Positions 51,703 to 61,079 of a DNA stretch of 64,000 nt are shown one piece after another (the stretch's first letter is position 1; each line of letters opens with the position of its first letter). The DNA lies in assembly GCF_001457035.1 (NCBI RefSeq), contig NZ_KQ758617.1:372001-436000 (forward strand), written 5' to 3'. The notes under the pieces were generated by a model. That model did no database searches. It had not been told where the DNA came from and saw nothing but the letters and a program-made list of their open reading frames with translations. A program made the translations under genes and the position numbers. This DNA comes from Fictibacillus enclensis (GTDB taxonomy: Bacteria; Bacillota; Bacilli; Bacillales; Fictibacillaceae).

Positions 51703-52452
51703 ATGAAGACGAGTAAAGAAAAACGCTATGAAACTGATCTGTATATGCCTGTTCGGGACTATTTTATGGAAAAAGGATATGAAGTGTACGGTGAAGTCCA
51801 TCATTGCGATATCGCCATGATGAAAGAAGACGATCTCGTGATTGTCGAACTCAAGCTCACCTTAAACGTGGACCTGCTTGTACAGGCCACAAACCGGCAA
51901 CGGCTGACCGACTTTGTTTATATAGCGGTTCCAAAGCCCAAATATAAAAGGAATTCAAAAAAGTGGCATGATGTTTTGCACTTAATCAAAAGGCTGGAAC
52001 TCGGGCTGCTGCATGTTTCCTTTACCAAAAAAGGCGCGACGGTGGAAACCATACTTAATCCCGGGGCCTTTGACCGCAAGAAAAGCCAGCAGCGATATAA
52101 AAAGAGACGGACGAAGCTGCTCGAAGAAATCAAAGGCCGGAATGGGGACTACAATGTCGGCGGAAGCAGCAAGACCAAACTGATCACGGCCTACATGGAA
52201 ACCTGCATTTACATCGCCTGCCTGCTTCTGGAATTCGGTCCGCTGACCCCCAAGGCACTGCGAGGGTGGGGAACGGGAGACAAGACGCTGTCCATTTTAA
52301 GCAAAAACTATTATGGATGGTTTGAAAAAATTTCCCGGGGTATCTACTCCATAAGTGAAAAAGGAAAACAGGAATTGGGAATCTATCCCGATCAGGTGTG
52401 CTATTATCAAAACAAAATAATAGAGCTGCAGGAAGAAGCCGAAAAAAGCTGA
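51703..52452 (+). CDS. DUF2161 family PD-(D/E)XK phosphodiesterase
   Basis: The 249-residue protein has a nuclease-like core in which Asp of HCDIAMM and Glu/Lys of VIVELKL give the D...ExK pattern, followed by Gln of LLVQATNRQ (about 33-65). A winged-helix-like C-terminal part (about 175-230) follows. DUF2161 proteins are predicted nucleases of unknown role. ATG 51703 follows GCGAGG. It lies between a permease and the pullulanase. No methylase or helicase is nearby to suggest restriction. Confidence 0.8.
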   Translation: MKTSKEKRYETDLYMPVRDYFMEKGYEVYGEVHHCDIAMMKEDDLVIVELKLTLNVDLLVQATNRQRLTDFVYIAVPKPKYKRNSKKWHDVLHLIKRLELGLLHVSFTKKGATVETILNPGAFDRKKSQQRYKKRRTKLLEEIKGRNGDYNVGGSSKTKLITAYMETCIYIACLLLEFGPLTPKALRGWGTGDKTLSILSKNYYGWFEKISRGIYSISEKGKQELGIYPDQVCYYQNKIIELQEEAEKS

Positions 52453-52475
52453 TGTTCTCTTTTCGGTTTTTTTGT
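52439..52475 (+). terminator. DUF2161 terminator
   Basis: CCGAAAA (52439-52445) pairs with TTTTCGG (52460-52466), followed by T7. The 5' arm lies in the last codons of the gene. Confidence 0.7.
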
Positions 52476-52494
52476 GCCTTTTGACCTATCTGTT

Positions 52495-52510
52495 ATGCAA
52501 ACGCTTTCAC
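52495..52510 (+). promoter_or_regulatory. CcpA cre-like site before pullulanase
   Basis: ATGCAAACGCTTTCAC matches the cre consensus WTGNNARCGNWWWCAW at 15 of 16 positions, 69 nt before the start codon. Carbon catabolite repression of pulA is inferred. Confidence 0.65.
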
Positions 52511-52578
52511 TTGTTCCTTTATCGTGGTAAAGTTGTGATAGCAATCCAAAATTTTCATGTTAAAGGGAGGACGGGAAT

Positions 52579-55494
52579 ATGAAGGGGATCAAGATCAAGC
52601 GGTTTATTTCTCTTGTTTCCATTTTTACAGTGCTGATGGGAATCTTTTTTTCATTCCATTCTGTGCAATCGTTTGCAGAAACGAATTCTTCATCAGGGAA
52701 AACAAAAGTAACCATTCATTACAAGCCATCAGAGGGAAATACGAAGGACTGGAACTTATGGGTTTTTCCTGAAGGCGGAGAAGGGAAAGCCTATCCGTTT
52801 ACCGGGGAGGACAAATTTGGAAAGCTGGCTGAAATTGAGCTCGATGGTACATACAAAAAGGTAGGCTTTATTGTACGCACTGACAGCTGGGAGAAAGACG
52901 GAGGCGACCGTTTCATCGATATTGCTGGAGGTGAAGGGGAAGTCTGGGTCAAGTCAGGGGATGACAACACGTATACCGAGCCGCCTGATGGCGAGTACCG
53001 TGACTTACCTGCCTATGAAAAGTTCAATGTGAAAGTGCACTATTTCCGTTACGACAATCAATACGACGGATGGAATCTGTGGACATGGCCAGAGAATGGT
53101 GAAGGAAAAGCGGTTCAGTTTACAAAGGATGATGCCTTCGGCAAAGTAGCTACAATTGAAATGGAAAACCTGAAGGACGTTCATAAGCTTGGATTTATTG
53201 TAAGAAAGAGCATACCAGGCAATGATTGGGCCGAAAAAGAATTCAACGACCGTTATGTAACAAAGTTCAAGGAGGACGGTTCTGCCGAGGTATGGATTGC
53301 TCAAGGACAGGAGCGCCTTTATTACGATAAAGATTTGGTGGACCGTACACCGAAAATCGTAAAGGCATCCATCGATGGTTTTCGTGAGATTACATTTGAA
53401 ACGAATTTTCCGTTTGATATAAAAGAGCATGGCATCAGCCTTACCGGCTGTGCATCCATCAAACAAGTTGTTCCCGCTGACAATCAAGGGGGAGACTTTA
53501 CAAACAAGGTGAAGATCATCACTTCCAAAGATTTGGATCTCACTAAAGTGTACAAGGTTTCCAAAGAAAACTTTGGAGAGGCAGAGGTACAAACAGGCAA
53601 AGTTGTCCGCACGCCGGAATTTGACAATAAGTTCTTTTATGGTGGAGATGATTTGGGCAACAGCTATTCCAAAAAAGAAACAAAGTTCCGGCTTTGGGCA
53701 CCAACCGCCAGTGAGGCAAAGCTTGTTATGTACAAATCATGGCAGGACGAAAAGGGAACCGATCTGCCTTTGAAAAAAAGCAAACGCGGAACGTGGAAAT
53801 TAACACTAAAAGGCAATCATGAAGGGCTGATCTATACGTATAAGGTGAAAATCGGCAACCAATGGAGCGAGGCGGTTGATCCCTATGCCCGTGCGGTAAC
53901 CGTAAACGGCCAAAAAGGAGCCGTCATCAATTTGGATAAAACCGATCCAAAGCACTTCCATAAACGGATGAAAGCTTTCACTCCGGAAGATGCAATCATT
54001 TATGAACTTCACGTCAGAGACCTTTCCATGCATCCGAAAAGCGGAATCAAGCATAAAGGAAAGTTCCTGGGAGTTGCTGAGGAAAACACAACAGGACCAG
54101 AGGGTGTCAAAACAGGATTGAACCATATCAAGGATCTTGGAGTCACGCATGTACAGCTTTTGCCGATCTATGATTATAAAACCGTAGATGAAACCAAGAT
54201 CGATCAGCCACAGTTTAACTGGGGCTATGATCCACAGAACTATAACGCACCGGAAGGATCTTACTCAACAGATCCCTATAAGCCGGCTGTGCGGATCAAA
54301 GAAATGAAGCAAATGGTAAACATCCTGCATCACAACAACCTGAGGGTGATTATGGATGTTGTGTATAACCATATGTTCTCGGCAGACGAATCGAATTTTC
54401 AAAAGCTCGTGCCGGGTTATTACTTCCGGTATAACGATGACGGAACACTGGCAAACGGAACCGGAGTCGGAAACGATACGTCTTCAGAGCGCAAGATGAT
54501 GAGGAAATTCATTGTGGAATCCGTCAGCTACTGGGCCAAGGAATACAATCTGGATGGCTTCCGATTCGACCTGATGGGTATTCATGATGTAGAAACGATG
54601 AATCAAGTCAGAAAGGCATTGAATAAGATTGATCCATCGATCATCGTGCTCGGTGAAGGATGGGACCTCAATACTCCGCTTGATCCGTCATTGAAAGCCA
54701 ATCAAAAGAATGCCGGAAAAATGACTGGCATCGCCCATTTTAACGATGGAATCCGTGACAGCTTAAAGGGGAGCGTATTTGAAGATACCGACAAAGGGTT
54801 CGTGAACGGAAAACCCGATACCGAAGAGGCAATCAAGGAAGGGGTTAAAGCAGGGATCGATTATTCGAGCACGATGGCGACCTATAAGGATCCGGAACAG
54901 GTGATCACGTATGTCGAAGCTCACGATAACCACACCCTGTGGGACAAGCTTCAATTGACAAATCCGGAAAGCTCGGTGGATACCCGGAAAAAGATGCATA
55001 AGCTCGCGTCATCCATCATCCTGACATCACAAGGTATCTCCTTCCTTCATGCCGGACAGGAATTCATGAGAACGAAAGGAGGCGACCATAACAGCTACAA
55101 GTCACCTGATGCGGTCAATCAGCTCGACTGGCAGCGCCGTGCCGATTTCAGAAAAGAGGTAGACTATATGAAAGGCTTGATTAAGCTTCGAAAAGGCCAT
55201 CCTGCCTTCCGGATGAGAACGGCCGCTGACATCCGCAGTCATATCAAGTTTCTGCCCGCACCAAAAAATACAGTTGCCTATGATCTGAAAGGCCATGCGA
55301 ACAACGACAGGTCAAAGGATCTGGTCGTGGTTTATAACGCCAACACAAGCGTTCAAACGATCTCACTTCCAAAGATCGGACCATGGCGAGTCCTGGCGAA
55401 TGGCGAAGACGCGGGGAACAAACCTCTTGGAATCGTAATGGGCAAAACCATTCAAGTACCTGCGCTCAGTACCATTGTTCTGGATGGACGATGA
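52579..55494 (+). CDS. pulA: Secreted type I pullulanase
   Basis: The 971-residue enzyme cleaves alpha-1,6 links of pullulan and branched starch outside the cell. The signal peptide ends about SFA33. Two CBM41 starch-binding modules (about 40-145 and 147-255) precede an E-set/CBM48 module (about 355-450) and the GH13 barrel. The type I mark FNWGYDP (about 543-549), nucleophile Asp664 in GFRFDLMG, acid Glu693 in LGEGWD and Asp783 in EAHDNHT are present. No LPXTG anchor seen. A cre-like site lies upstream. It is monocistronic. Confidence 0.95.
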   Translation: MKGIKIKRFISLVSIFTVLMGIFFSFHSVQSFAETNSSSGKTKVTIHYKPSEGNTKDWNLWVFPEGGEGKAYPFTGEDKFGKLAEIELDGTYKKVGFIVRTDSWEKDGGDRFIDIAGGEGEVWVKSGDDNTYTEPPDGEYRDLPAYEKFNVKVHYFRYDNQYDGWNLWTWPENGEGKAVQFTKDDAFGKVATIEMENLKDVHKLGFIVRKSIPGNDWAEKEFNDRYVTKFKEDGSAEVWIAQGQERLYYDKDLVDRTPKIVKASIDGFREITFETNFPFDIKEHGISLTGCASIKQVVPADNQGGDFTNKVKIITSKDLDLTKVYKVSKENFGEAEVQTGKVVRTPEFDNKFFYGGDDLGNSYSKKETKFRLWAPTASEAKLVMYKSWQDEKGTDLPLKKSKRGTWKLTLKGNHEGLIYTYKVKIGNQWSEAVDPYARAVTVNGQKGAVINLDKTDPKHFHKRMKAFTPEDAIIYELHVRDLSMHPKSGIKHKGKFLGVAEENTTGPEGVKTGLNHIKDLGVTHVQLLPIYDYKTVDETKIDQPQFNWGYDPQNYNAPEGSYSTDPYKPAVRIKEMKQMVNILHHNNLRVIMDVVYNHMFSADESNFQKLVPGYYFRYNDDGTLANGTGVGNDTSSERKMMRKFIVESVSYWAKEYNLDGFRFDLMGIHDVETMNQVRKALNKIDPSIIVLGEGWDLNTPLDPSLKANQKNAGKMTGIAHFNDGIRDSLKGSVFEDTDKGFVNGKPDTEEAIKEGVKAGIDYSSTMATYKDPEQVITYVEAHDNHTLWDKLQLTNPESSVDTRKKMHKLASSIILTSQGISFLHAGQEFMRTKGGDHNSYKSPDAVNQLDWQRRADFRKEVDYMKGLIKLRKGHPAFRMRTAADIRSHIKFLPAPKNTVAYDLKGHANNDRSKDLVVVYNANTSVQTISLPKIGPWRVLANGEDAGNKPLGIVMGKTIQVPALSTIVLDGR

Positions 55495-55507
55495 AAATAA
55501 TGGAAGA

Positions 55508-55538
55508 AACCGCTGGAGGAATCCGGCGGTTTTTTATC
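55508..55538 (+). terminator. pulA terminator
   Basis: AACCGCTGGA (55508-55517) pairs with TCCGGCGGTT (55522-55531), followed by T6. Confidence 0.85.
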
Positions 55539-55546
55539 ATTCTGTA

Positions 55547-55611
55547 GTAAAAGTTTTACCTGTTCCTAGTCACTTTTCACAATAGATTACAGAATATTGT
55601 TACTATATAAT
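55547..55611 (+). promoter_or_regulatory. Candidate promoter region of the ectoine cluster
   Basis: It holds a perfect short palindrome GTAAAA-G-TTTTAC (55547-55559) and a -10-like TATAAT (55606-55611) upstream of eutB. A -35 was not convincing. Confidence 0.35.
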
Positions 55612-55647
55612 CCGAAGTAGAGATGGTTTTAAGAGGGAGGGACAAAA

Positions 55648-56637
55648 ATGAAAGAGCTAAAAACGAATGTGACGATACAAAACGTATGGGAAGCAAGAAA
55701 GAGGATGAGTTCAATAATCAGCAAAACACCGGCTGTTGAATCTTTTATTCTATCAGAAAAGGTGGGCCGCCCGGTCTATTTAAAACTGGAGACCGTGCAT
55801 GATACAGGGGCTTTTAAGGTACGGGGTGCGGCCAATAAAATCCTCAGCTTGACTGAGGAGGAAAGAAAACGGGGTGTAGCAACGTATTCCACCGGAAATC
55901 ATGGAATGGCAGTGGCCTATGTCGCTAAAAAGCTGGGAATTAAAGCGACCGTTTGCATCTCGAACCGGGTACCAAAGGCAAAAGTAGATTCATTGAAAAG
56001 GCTTGGAGCTTTCATTGAATTTTGCGGAGAGAGCCAGGATGAAGCGGGCGAACGATGTCTGGTGCTGGAAAGGAAGCATGGGTTAACCGTTATTGAGCCC
56101 TTTGATGATCCAGAGGTCATTGCCGGTCAGGGCACCATCGGCCTCGAGCTGCTGGAGGATATCCCTGCTTTGAAGGACGTTGTTGTCCCTCTTTCAGGCG
56201 GAGGACTGCTGTCAGGAATCGGTATGGCGCTGAAGACGAATGACCCTTCAATCGGGATCACTGGCGTTTCCATGGTAGAATCAGCCGTGATGTATGAAAG
56301 TTTACGAGCGGGCAAACCAATTAAGATGCCGGAAAAGGATACGCTTGCCGACAGCCTGCTCGGCGGCATTGGAATGGATAACCGTTACACCTTCGATATG
56401 GTCCAGAAATATATGGACCGGGCGGTATTGATACCTGAAGATGAAATCGCACAGAGTATGGCATTCATGATCGACCATCACCGAATGATCCTCGAGGGGG
56501 CAGCGGCGACCGGAATTGCTGCGTTGCTGGGAAATCATATTGAGTACAAGGATGGAGCTATTGCCGTTATTATCACTGGACATAATGTGGATCTGACTGT
56601 TGTTCAGCGTATATTGAATACGTATAATCCTGCATAA
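55648..56637 (+). CDS. eutB: Hydroxyectoine utilization dehydratase EutB
   Basis: The 329-residue threonine-dehydratase-like PLP enzyme has Lys57 in GAFKVRGAANK, the phosphate-binding loop PLSGGGLLSGIGM and STGNHGMAVAYVA. In hydroxyectoine catabolism EutB acts with EutC on the hydroxylated intermediate. Assignment as EutB rather than threonine deaminase rests on the neighbouring doeA- and eutC-like genes and the lack of a regulatory ACT domain. GGGAGGG precedes ATG 55648. It is the first gene of the cluster. Confidence 0.85.
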   Translation: MKELKTNVTIQNVWEARKRMSSIISKTPAVESFILSEKVGRPVYLKLETVHDTGAFKVRGAANKILSLTEEERKRGVATYSTGNHGMAVAYVAKKLGIKATVCISNRVPKAKVDSLKRLGAFIEFCGESQDEAGERCLVLERKHGLTVIEPFDDPEVIAGQGTIGLELLEDIPALKDVVVPLSGGGLLSGIGMALKTNDPSIGITGVSMVESAVMYESLRAGKPIKMPEKDTLADSLLGGIGMDNRYTFDMVQKYMDRAVLIPEDEIAQSMAFMIDHHRMILEGAAATGIAALLGNHIEYKDGAIAVIITGHNVDLTVVQRILNTYNPA

Positions 56638-56720
56638 TGCTCCCCGCCTGCTGCAAGTTTTGGTATAGTTAACTATATGAATATTTAGAAAATAATCTTG
56701 CGGCCAGAGGGGGAGAGCGG

Positions 56721-58426
56721 TTGAAGTTAGCTGTGAATGATCTGTTAAGCTTGGAAATTATGGAAAATGCCAGGGTGCGTACCGGGAGCTCCCATCTTAG
56801 AGAACGGTATGTCCAGTGGATTTCTGCCATTGAAATGCCGGTGGAAAATTTTGTGCGTAAGAACGAAGTTGTCCTTAGTACGGCCATCGGCTGCGGGCAT
56901 GATGTTCAATTATTTAAAAAGTTTGTGGAGGATATCATCCATTCCGAAGCCTCGGCACTGATTATTGCACTGGGGCGTTATATCTTTGACGTTCCAAAAG
57001 AAGTGGTGGAGCTGGCTGAAAAGCATCAATTTATCATTATGGAAATCCCGTGGGAAGTCCGGTTTTCCACCATTATAGAAGAAGTGCTGAGGGAGCTAAA
57101 CGACATTCAGCATAAAGAACGGGAGAAATCGGAAAAAGCCCAGCAGGAACTCCTCCAGCTGATTCTCAAGGAAACGAGCCTCAGGGAGATTTCCGATTAT
57201 ATTCAAAATCAGATCGGCTGCCCGATCGTCATTACCGACCGTGCAGGAATCATCCAGGACCGTACGGACGCGGGGGATCCGGATGACAAATGGAAGTACT
57301 ATAACCTGAAGGATGGAATCTCCATAAAAAAAACATCATCCCTTTTGCCACAGGATCCCATGTATCAAAAGTTTCAAATGATTGAGCTCGGCGGTAAGAC
57401 CATTTTGCGGCTGCCGATCCTGAATGCTTCAGGAGATGTCCAGGGATATTTATTTGTACTGTTCCCAAATGATTGCGAGCTGGAAGAATTTTTAACACAA
57501 TACCGGGTGAATGTGCTTGAGCATTCGGCTACCACGATCGCGCTTTGGCTGTCGCGCCAAAATGCCATAGAAGAAACCGAAATGCGCCTTCGCAGCGATT
57601 TTATACAGGAATTAGCCAAAGGTGAATTTACTTCTGATGAACAAGCGGAGTCCAGAGCCAAACTGCTTGGATTTAATCTTAAGGTTCCTTATGTCTGTAT
57701 TGCGGGCTATCCCGAGAACCTGGAGCTCTTGTTTAAAAAAAGAAAGCAGTATGACCTTTCGTACGAGCATTGGCTTGACAGCATGATCCGCTACATTGAG
57801 GAAGGGAAGAAATTTACTATGCTGCCGGGTCGCTTGAGAAAGAAGTAATGATGACCTATCAGGGAGATAAATTAACCCTTTTTGTGCAGGCAAAAAACAA
57901 TGAAAACCCTGCTCATCATTTTTTGGACCTGGTGGAAAGGCGGCTGCGGAATTTGCTGCCTGATGTGGTCATTTCTTGGGGAATTGGAGGGGCGCAAGAA
58001 ACAATCGCAGGATTCAAAACAGGCTTTGACCATGCACAAACGGCCCTGCAAATCGGCAGAAAGAAAAAAGGGGCCGGGCACCGGGTATTATATGAGAATA
58101 CAAAGGTGGACCGGGTGCTGTTGACCCTGGCCCAAAACAAGGAAATGAAAGAAATCATCGTCTCTGCTATCGAACCGCTCATCCAATATGATCAGCAGCG
58201 CAACATGGATTTGATCGGCACCTTCAGCACCTACAATGAGTGCCACGGAAACGTCAGCCAAACCGCCCGCCTGCTTAACCTTCACAGACAGTCTCTATTG
58301 TACAGACTGCGCAAAGTTGAAACATTAACAGGCCTTTCTCTCATCGATACCGATGATTTATTTCTGCTCGACCTCAGCATTAAAACGTGGAAACTGGGCA
58401 TAACTGAAACCCCGGTTCATTCATAA
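56721..58426 (+). pseudogene. Frameshifted PucR/CdaR-family regulator
   Basis: TTG 56721 (after GGGGGAGAG) starts a PucR N-domain (about 1-125) and GGDEF-like CdaR region, ending out of frame at 57848. The second frame carries VMMTYQGDKLTLFVQ and the PucR C-terminal HTH (TFSTYNECHGNVSQTARLLNLHRQSLLYRLRKVE). One extra G at GGG 57804-57806 would join the frames as ...YIEEGEEIYYAAGSLEKEVMM. It is probably the cluster activator. If the defect is real, the sensor and DNA-binding parts are separated. Confidence 0.82.
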
Positions 58427-58428
58427 TG

Positions 58429-58461
58429 AAAAAAAGACCCTGAAAAGGTCTTTTTTTCTTA
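58429..58461 (+). terminator. Terminator of the regulator gene
   Basis: AAAAAAGACC pairs with GGTCTTTTTTT across CTGAAAA-like loop sequence, followed by T-rich sequence. Confidence 0.8.
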
Positions 58462-58559
58462 GTCGTCCTCCTTCTTGTAAAAAACATCAAACTGTTCCCA
58501 AACATCTTCCAGTTTATTGAAGCGGCCCTACAAATGAATCGAAAAACGTAGGAAGATGA

Positions 58560-58661
58560 CTGGAGGCCAGCAGGACAACATCAGCATGGGGAACAAGGGG
58601 CGAGAACGAAATCAATCGTACGCTGGAAGCTTATGATTATGCACTATCCAAAATGAGTTAA
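58560..58661 (+). pseudogene. C-terminal remnant of a class III aminotransferase
   Basis: The frame LEASRTTSAWGTRGENEINRTLEAYDYALSKMS then a stop resembles the last helix of class III aminotransferases (EAS...HTEEDIDRTLEA pattern). It has no start, and the upstream body is missing. In ectoine catabolism the DABA transaminase DoeD is a class III enzyme, so a lost doeD-like gene is possible. The fragment is short. Confidence 0.35.
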
Positions 58662-58673
58662 ATAAATGAGCGG

Positions 58674-58706
58674 GGACTGTCTATCCTGTCGACGGTCTCT
58701 TTTTAT
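58674..58706 (+). terminator. Terminator-like hairpin after the remnant
   Basis: GGGACTGTC pairs with GACGGTCTC (one G-U wobble) around 58675-58699, followed by T5. Confidence 0.6.
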
Positions 58707-58851
58707 GTAATATGATAATTTGGCTAAAATTTTTACAAAAACTTCATACATTTTTGCAGATGAGAGAAAACCATCTTTTCTTCTATACTAGAGTCATAGA
58801 TTAATTATTCTTAAAATTCAAATAATAACTGCGTTAGAGAGGGTGGGTCCA

Positions 58852-60045
58852 ATGTCATTGGGAACAACTGAATATCAGAAGAGAATTGTGAAAACGAAAC
58901 AAAGGATGGTGGAAAAAGGAATCGAGGTCCTGCTGATCACGGATCCCGCAAATATGAATTACTTGTCCGGCTATGATGGATGGTCCTTTTATGTTCATCA
59001 AATGCTGATCGTCATTGATGATGAAGACCAGCCAATCTGGATCGGCCGGAACCAGGATACAAATGGAGCCAAAGCCACATCCTGGCTTTATCATGAGAAC
59101 CTGATTCCTTATCCGGATGATTACGTTCAATCCGATACGAAGCATCCGATGGATTTTGTTGCTGATATTTTAAAGCAGATTGGACAGGACAAACGCGCGG
59201 TCGGCGTAGAGATGGACAACTACTATTTTACTGCCAAATGCTATGAACAGCTGAGAAAGGGACTTCCGAACGCTGAATTCAAGGATGCAACGCTGCTCGT
59301 CAATTGGATCCGCCTGATTAAATCCGATACCGAAATTCAATATATGAAGCGGGCTGCAACGATCGTGGAAAAAGCCATGATGGACGGAATCGGGATGATC
59401 AACGAAGGCGTAAGGGAATGTGATGTCGCGGCCAAGATTTTTCATACCCAGATCACAGGAACCAAGGAATTCGGCGGCGATTACCCAGCTATCGTACCCC
59501 TGTTGCCATCAGGGGAAAAAACATCCACTCCCCACCTGACCTGGACAGATGACAGATATAAGAAAGGCGACTCCGTCATCCTGGAGCTGGCAGGCTGCTA
59601 CAAACGGTATCATTCACCTCTTGCCAGAACGGTCAATATCGGACAGCCGTCTGAACGCTTACAAAGTCTTTCCGGGATTGTGGTCGAGGGATTGAATGCG
59701 TGCCTGGATATGATCAAGCCTGGCATTGCCTGTGAAGAAATCGAAGAAACGTGGAGAAAGACCATTCATAAAAGCGGGATCGTGAAGGAATCACGCCTCG
59801 GTTATGCGATGGGGCTGAACTATCCGCCTGACTGGGGCGAGCATACAGCGAGTATCCGGAAAGGGGACAAAACGATCCTCCAGCCAAATATGACGTTCCA
59901 TCTCATTCCGGGCATCTGGCTTGACCAGTATGGGTTTGAAGCGAGCGAAGCCCTTCGGGTAACGGCAACTGGCTGCGAAACGTTCGCATCCTTGCCAAGA
60001 CAGCTCGTGATTAAAGAAGGTGCCCTTGAAACCAACTTCAATTAA
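58852..60045 (+). CDS. doeA: Ectoine hydrolase DoeA/EutD
   Basis: The 397-residue M24 (creatinase/Xaa-Pro peptidase fold) protein is the same size as DoeA, which opens the ectoine ring to N-acetyl-diaminobutyrate. Visible stretches are TDPANMNYLSGYDGWSFYVHQ, EFGGDYPAIVPLLPSGEKTSTPHLTW and ELAGCYKRYHSPLARTV, the DoeA-type active region in which the usual metal ligands are replaced. ATG 58852 follows GAGGGTGG. It is followed by eutC after 14 nt. Confidence 0.9.
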   Translation: MSLGTTEYQKRIVKTKQRMVEKGIEVLLITDPANMNYLSGYDGWSFYVHQMLIVIDDEDQPIWIGRNQDTNGAKATSWLYHENLIPYPDDYVQSDTKHPMDFVADILKQIGQDKRAVGVEMDNYYFTAKCYEQLRKGLPNAEFKDATLLVNWIRLIKSDTEIQYMKRAATIVEKAMMDGIGMINEGVRECDVAAKIFHTQITGTKEFGGDYPAIVPLLPSGEKTSTPHLTWTDDRYKKGDSVILELAGCYKRYHSPLARTVNIGQPSERLQSLSGIVVEGLNACLDMIKPGIACEEIEETWRKTIHKSGIVKESRLGYAMGLNYPPDWGEHTASIRKGDKTILQPNMTFHLIPGIWLDQYGFEASEALRVTATGCETFASLPRQLVIKEGALETNFN

Positions 60046-60059
60046 AAGGGGAGCTGCAG

Positions 60060-61064
60060 ATGTACATTTTTACAGAACAAGAGTTAAGGCAGCATATATC
60101 ACTTAACCATGAAGCGCTATCGGTGGTGGAAGACGGATTTTCAAGCCTCGCCGAAAAGAAAGCGGTCATGCCTCCCATCATGCGGGTGGATGTTCATGAC
60201 CACAATGGTGAAGTGGATGTGAAAACGGCCTATATCAAAGGCAAAGACAAGTTTGCGATCAAAGTGTCTTCCGGCTTTTTTAACAACTATCAGCTGGGTC
60301 TGCCGAGCGGAAGCGGTCTGATGATGCTCGTTAGTGCAACTACGGGAGTTCCGGAGGCGCTGTTGCTCGATAATGGATATCTCACAGACGTTCGGACGGC
60401 TGCCGCCGGGGCCATCGCATCGAAATACATGGCAAAGGAGGACATCCATACCGTCAGTGTGATTGGCTGTGGCAGCCAGGCCCGGTATCAGGTAAAAGCG
60501 CTTCAGTTGGTTCGGAATTTTAAACGGGTGATCGTCTACGGAAGATCACCGGATCGAGTAGCAGCGTATGTGAAGGAAATGACCGAAGAGCTTGGAGTGG
60601 AAGTTCAGGCGGCTGAAAGTGCAAAAGAAGCCGTCATCCAGAGCGATCTTGTCATTACAACCACACCGGCAAGCGAACCGGTAATCAAAGCAGAGTGGCT
60701 TCATCCCGGACTCCATATCACGGCGATGGGTTCGGACGCAGAGCACAAACAGGAGATTGAAGCAGATGTTTTGGCGAAAGCGGATGTTCTGGTCTGTGAT
60801 ACGGTCGCTCAATGTGAGCGGCTGGGCGAGCTTCATCATGCGCTCTCTCAGGGCGTGATTTCAGAAACAAGGTCGATCACTGAAATCGGTGAGCTTACCT
60901 CACGAAAGGTTGCAGGACGCCAAAATGATGAGCAGATTACGGTGTGTGATCTGACAGGCACGGGTGTTCAGGATACGGCGATTGCTCTGTTCGCTTTTCA
61001 GGAAATGGTGAACCGGGGACTGGGCCTGAAAATTGAAAATAAAAAACCAGCTCTAAAAAACTAA
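60060..61064 (+). CDS. eutC: EutC-like ornithine cyclodeaminase-family protein
   Basis: The 334-residue OCD/mu-crystallin family protein has NAD-binding IGCGSQARYQVKAL at about 133-146, the DVRTAAAGAIASKYMAKED stretch and a substrate lobe with SSGFFNNYQLGLPSGSGLM. In hydroxyectoine clusters EutC partners EutB, and position here supports that name over ornithine cyclodeaminase. AAGGGGAG precedes ATG 60060. It is followed by a PLP enzyme after 15 nt. Confidence 0.87.
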   Translation: MYIFTEQELRQHISLNHEALSVVEDGFSSLAEKKAVMPPIMRVDVHDHNGEVDVKTAYIKGKDKFAIKVSSGFFNNYQLGLPSGSGLMMLVSATTGVPEALLLDNGYLTDVRTAAAGAIASKYMAKEDIHTVSVIGCGSQARYQVKALQLVRNFKRVIVYGRSPDRVAAYVKEMTEELGVEVQAAESAKEAVIQSDLVITTTPASEPVIKAEWLHPGLHITAMGSDAEHKQEIEADVLAKADVLVCDTVAQCERLGELHHALSQGVISETRSITEIGELTSRKVAGRQNDEQITVCDLTGTGVQDTAIALFAFQEMVNRGLGLKIENKKPALKN

Positions 61065-61079
61065 AGGAGGAGTCATCGT

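Larger units (their letters stand above)
58427..58851. other. 425-nt region with gene remnants
   Basis: Besides the regulator terminator it contains an aminotransferase tail (58560-58661), a minus-strand tail ending VWEQFDVFYKKEDD (stop 58459-58461, one-base insertion near CCC 58526-58528), a terminator-like hairpin (58674-58704) and the doeA leader with TATACT near 58784. No intact gene seen. Confidence 0.4.

Noticed and set aside
55648-56637. Plain threonine dehydratase (IlvA)
   Set aside because: No ACT domain, and the gene lies with doeA- and eutC-like genes, so EutB fits better.
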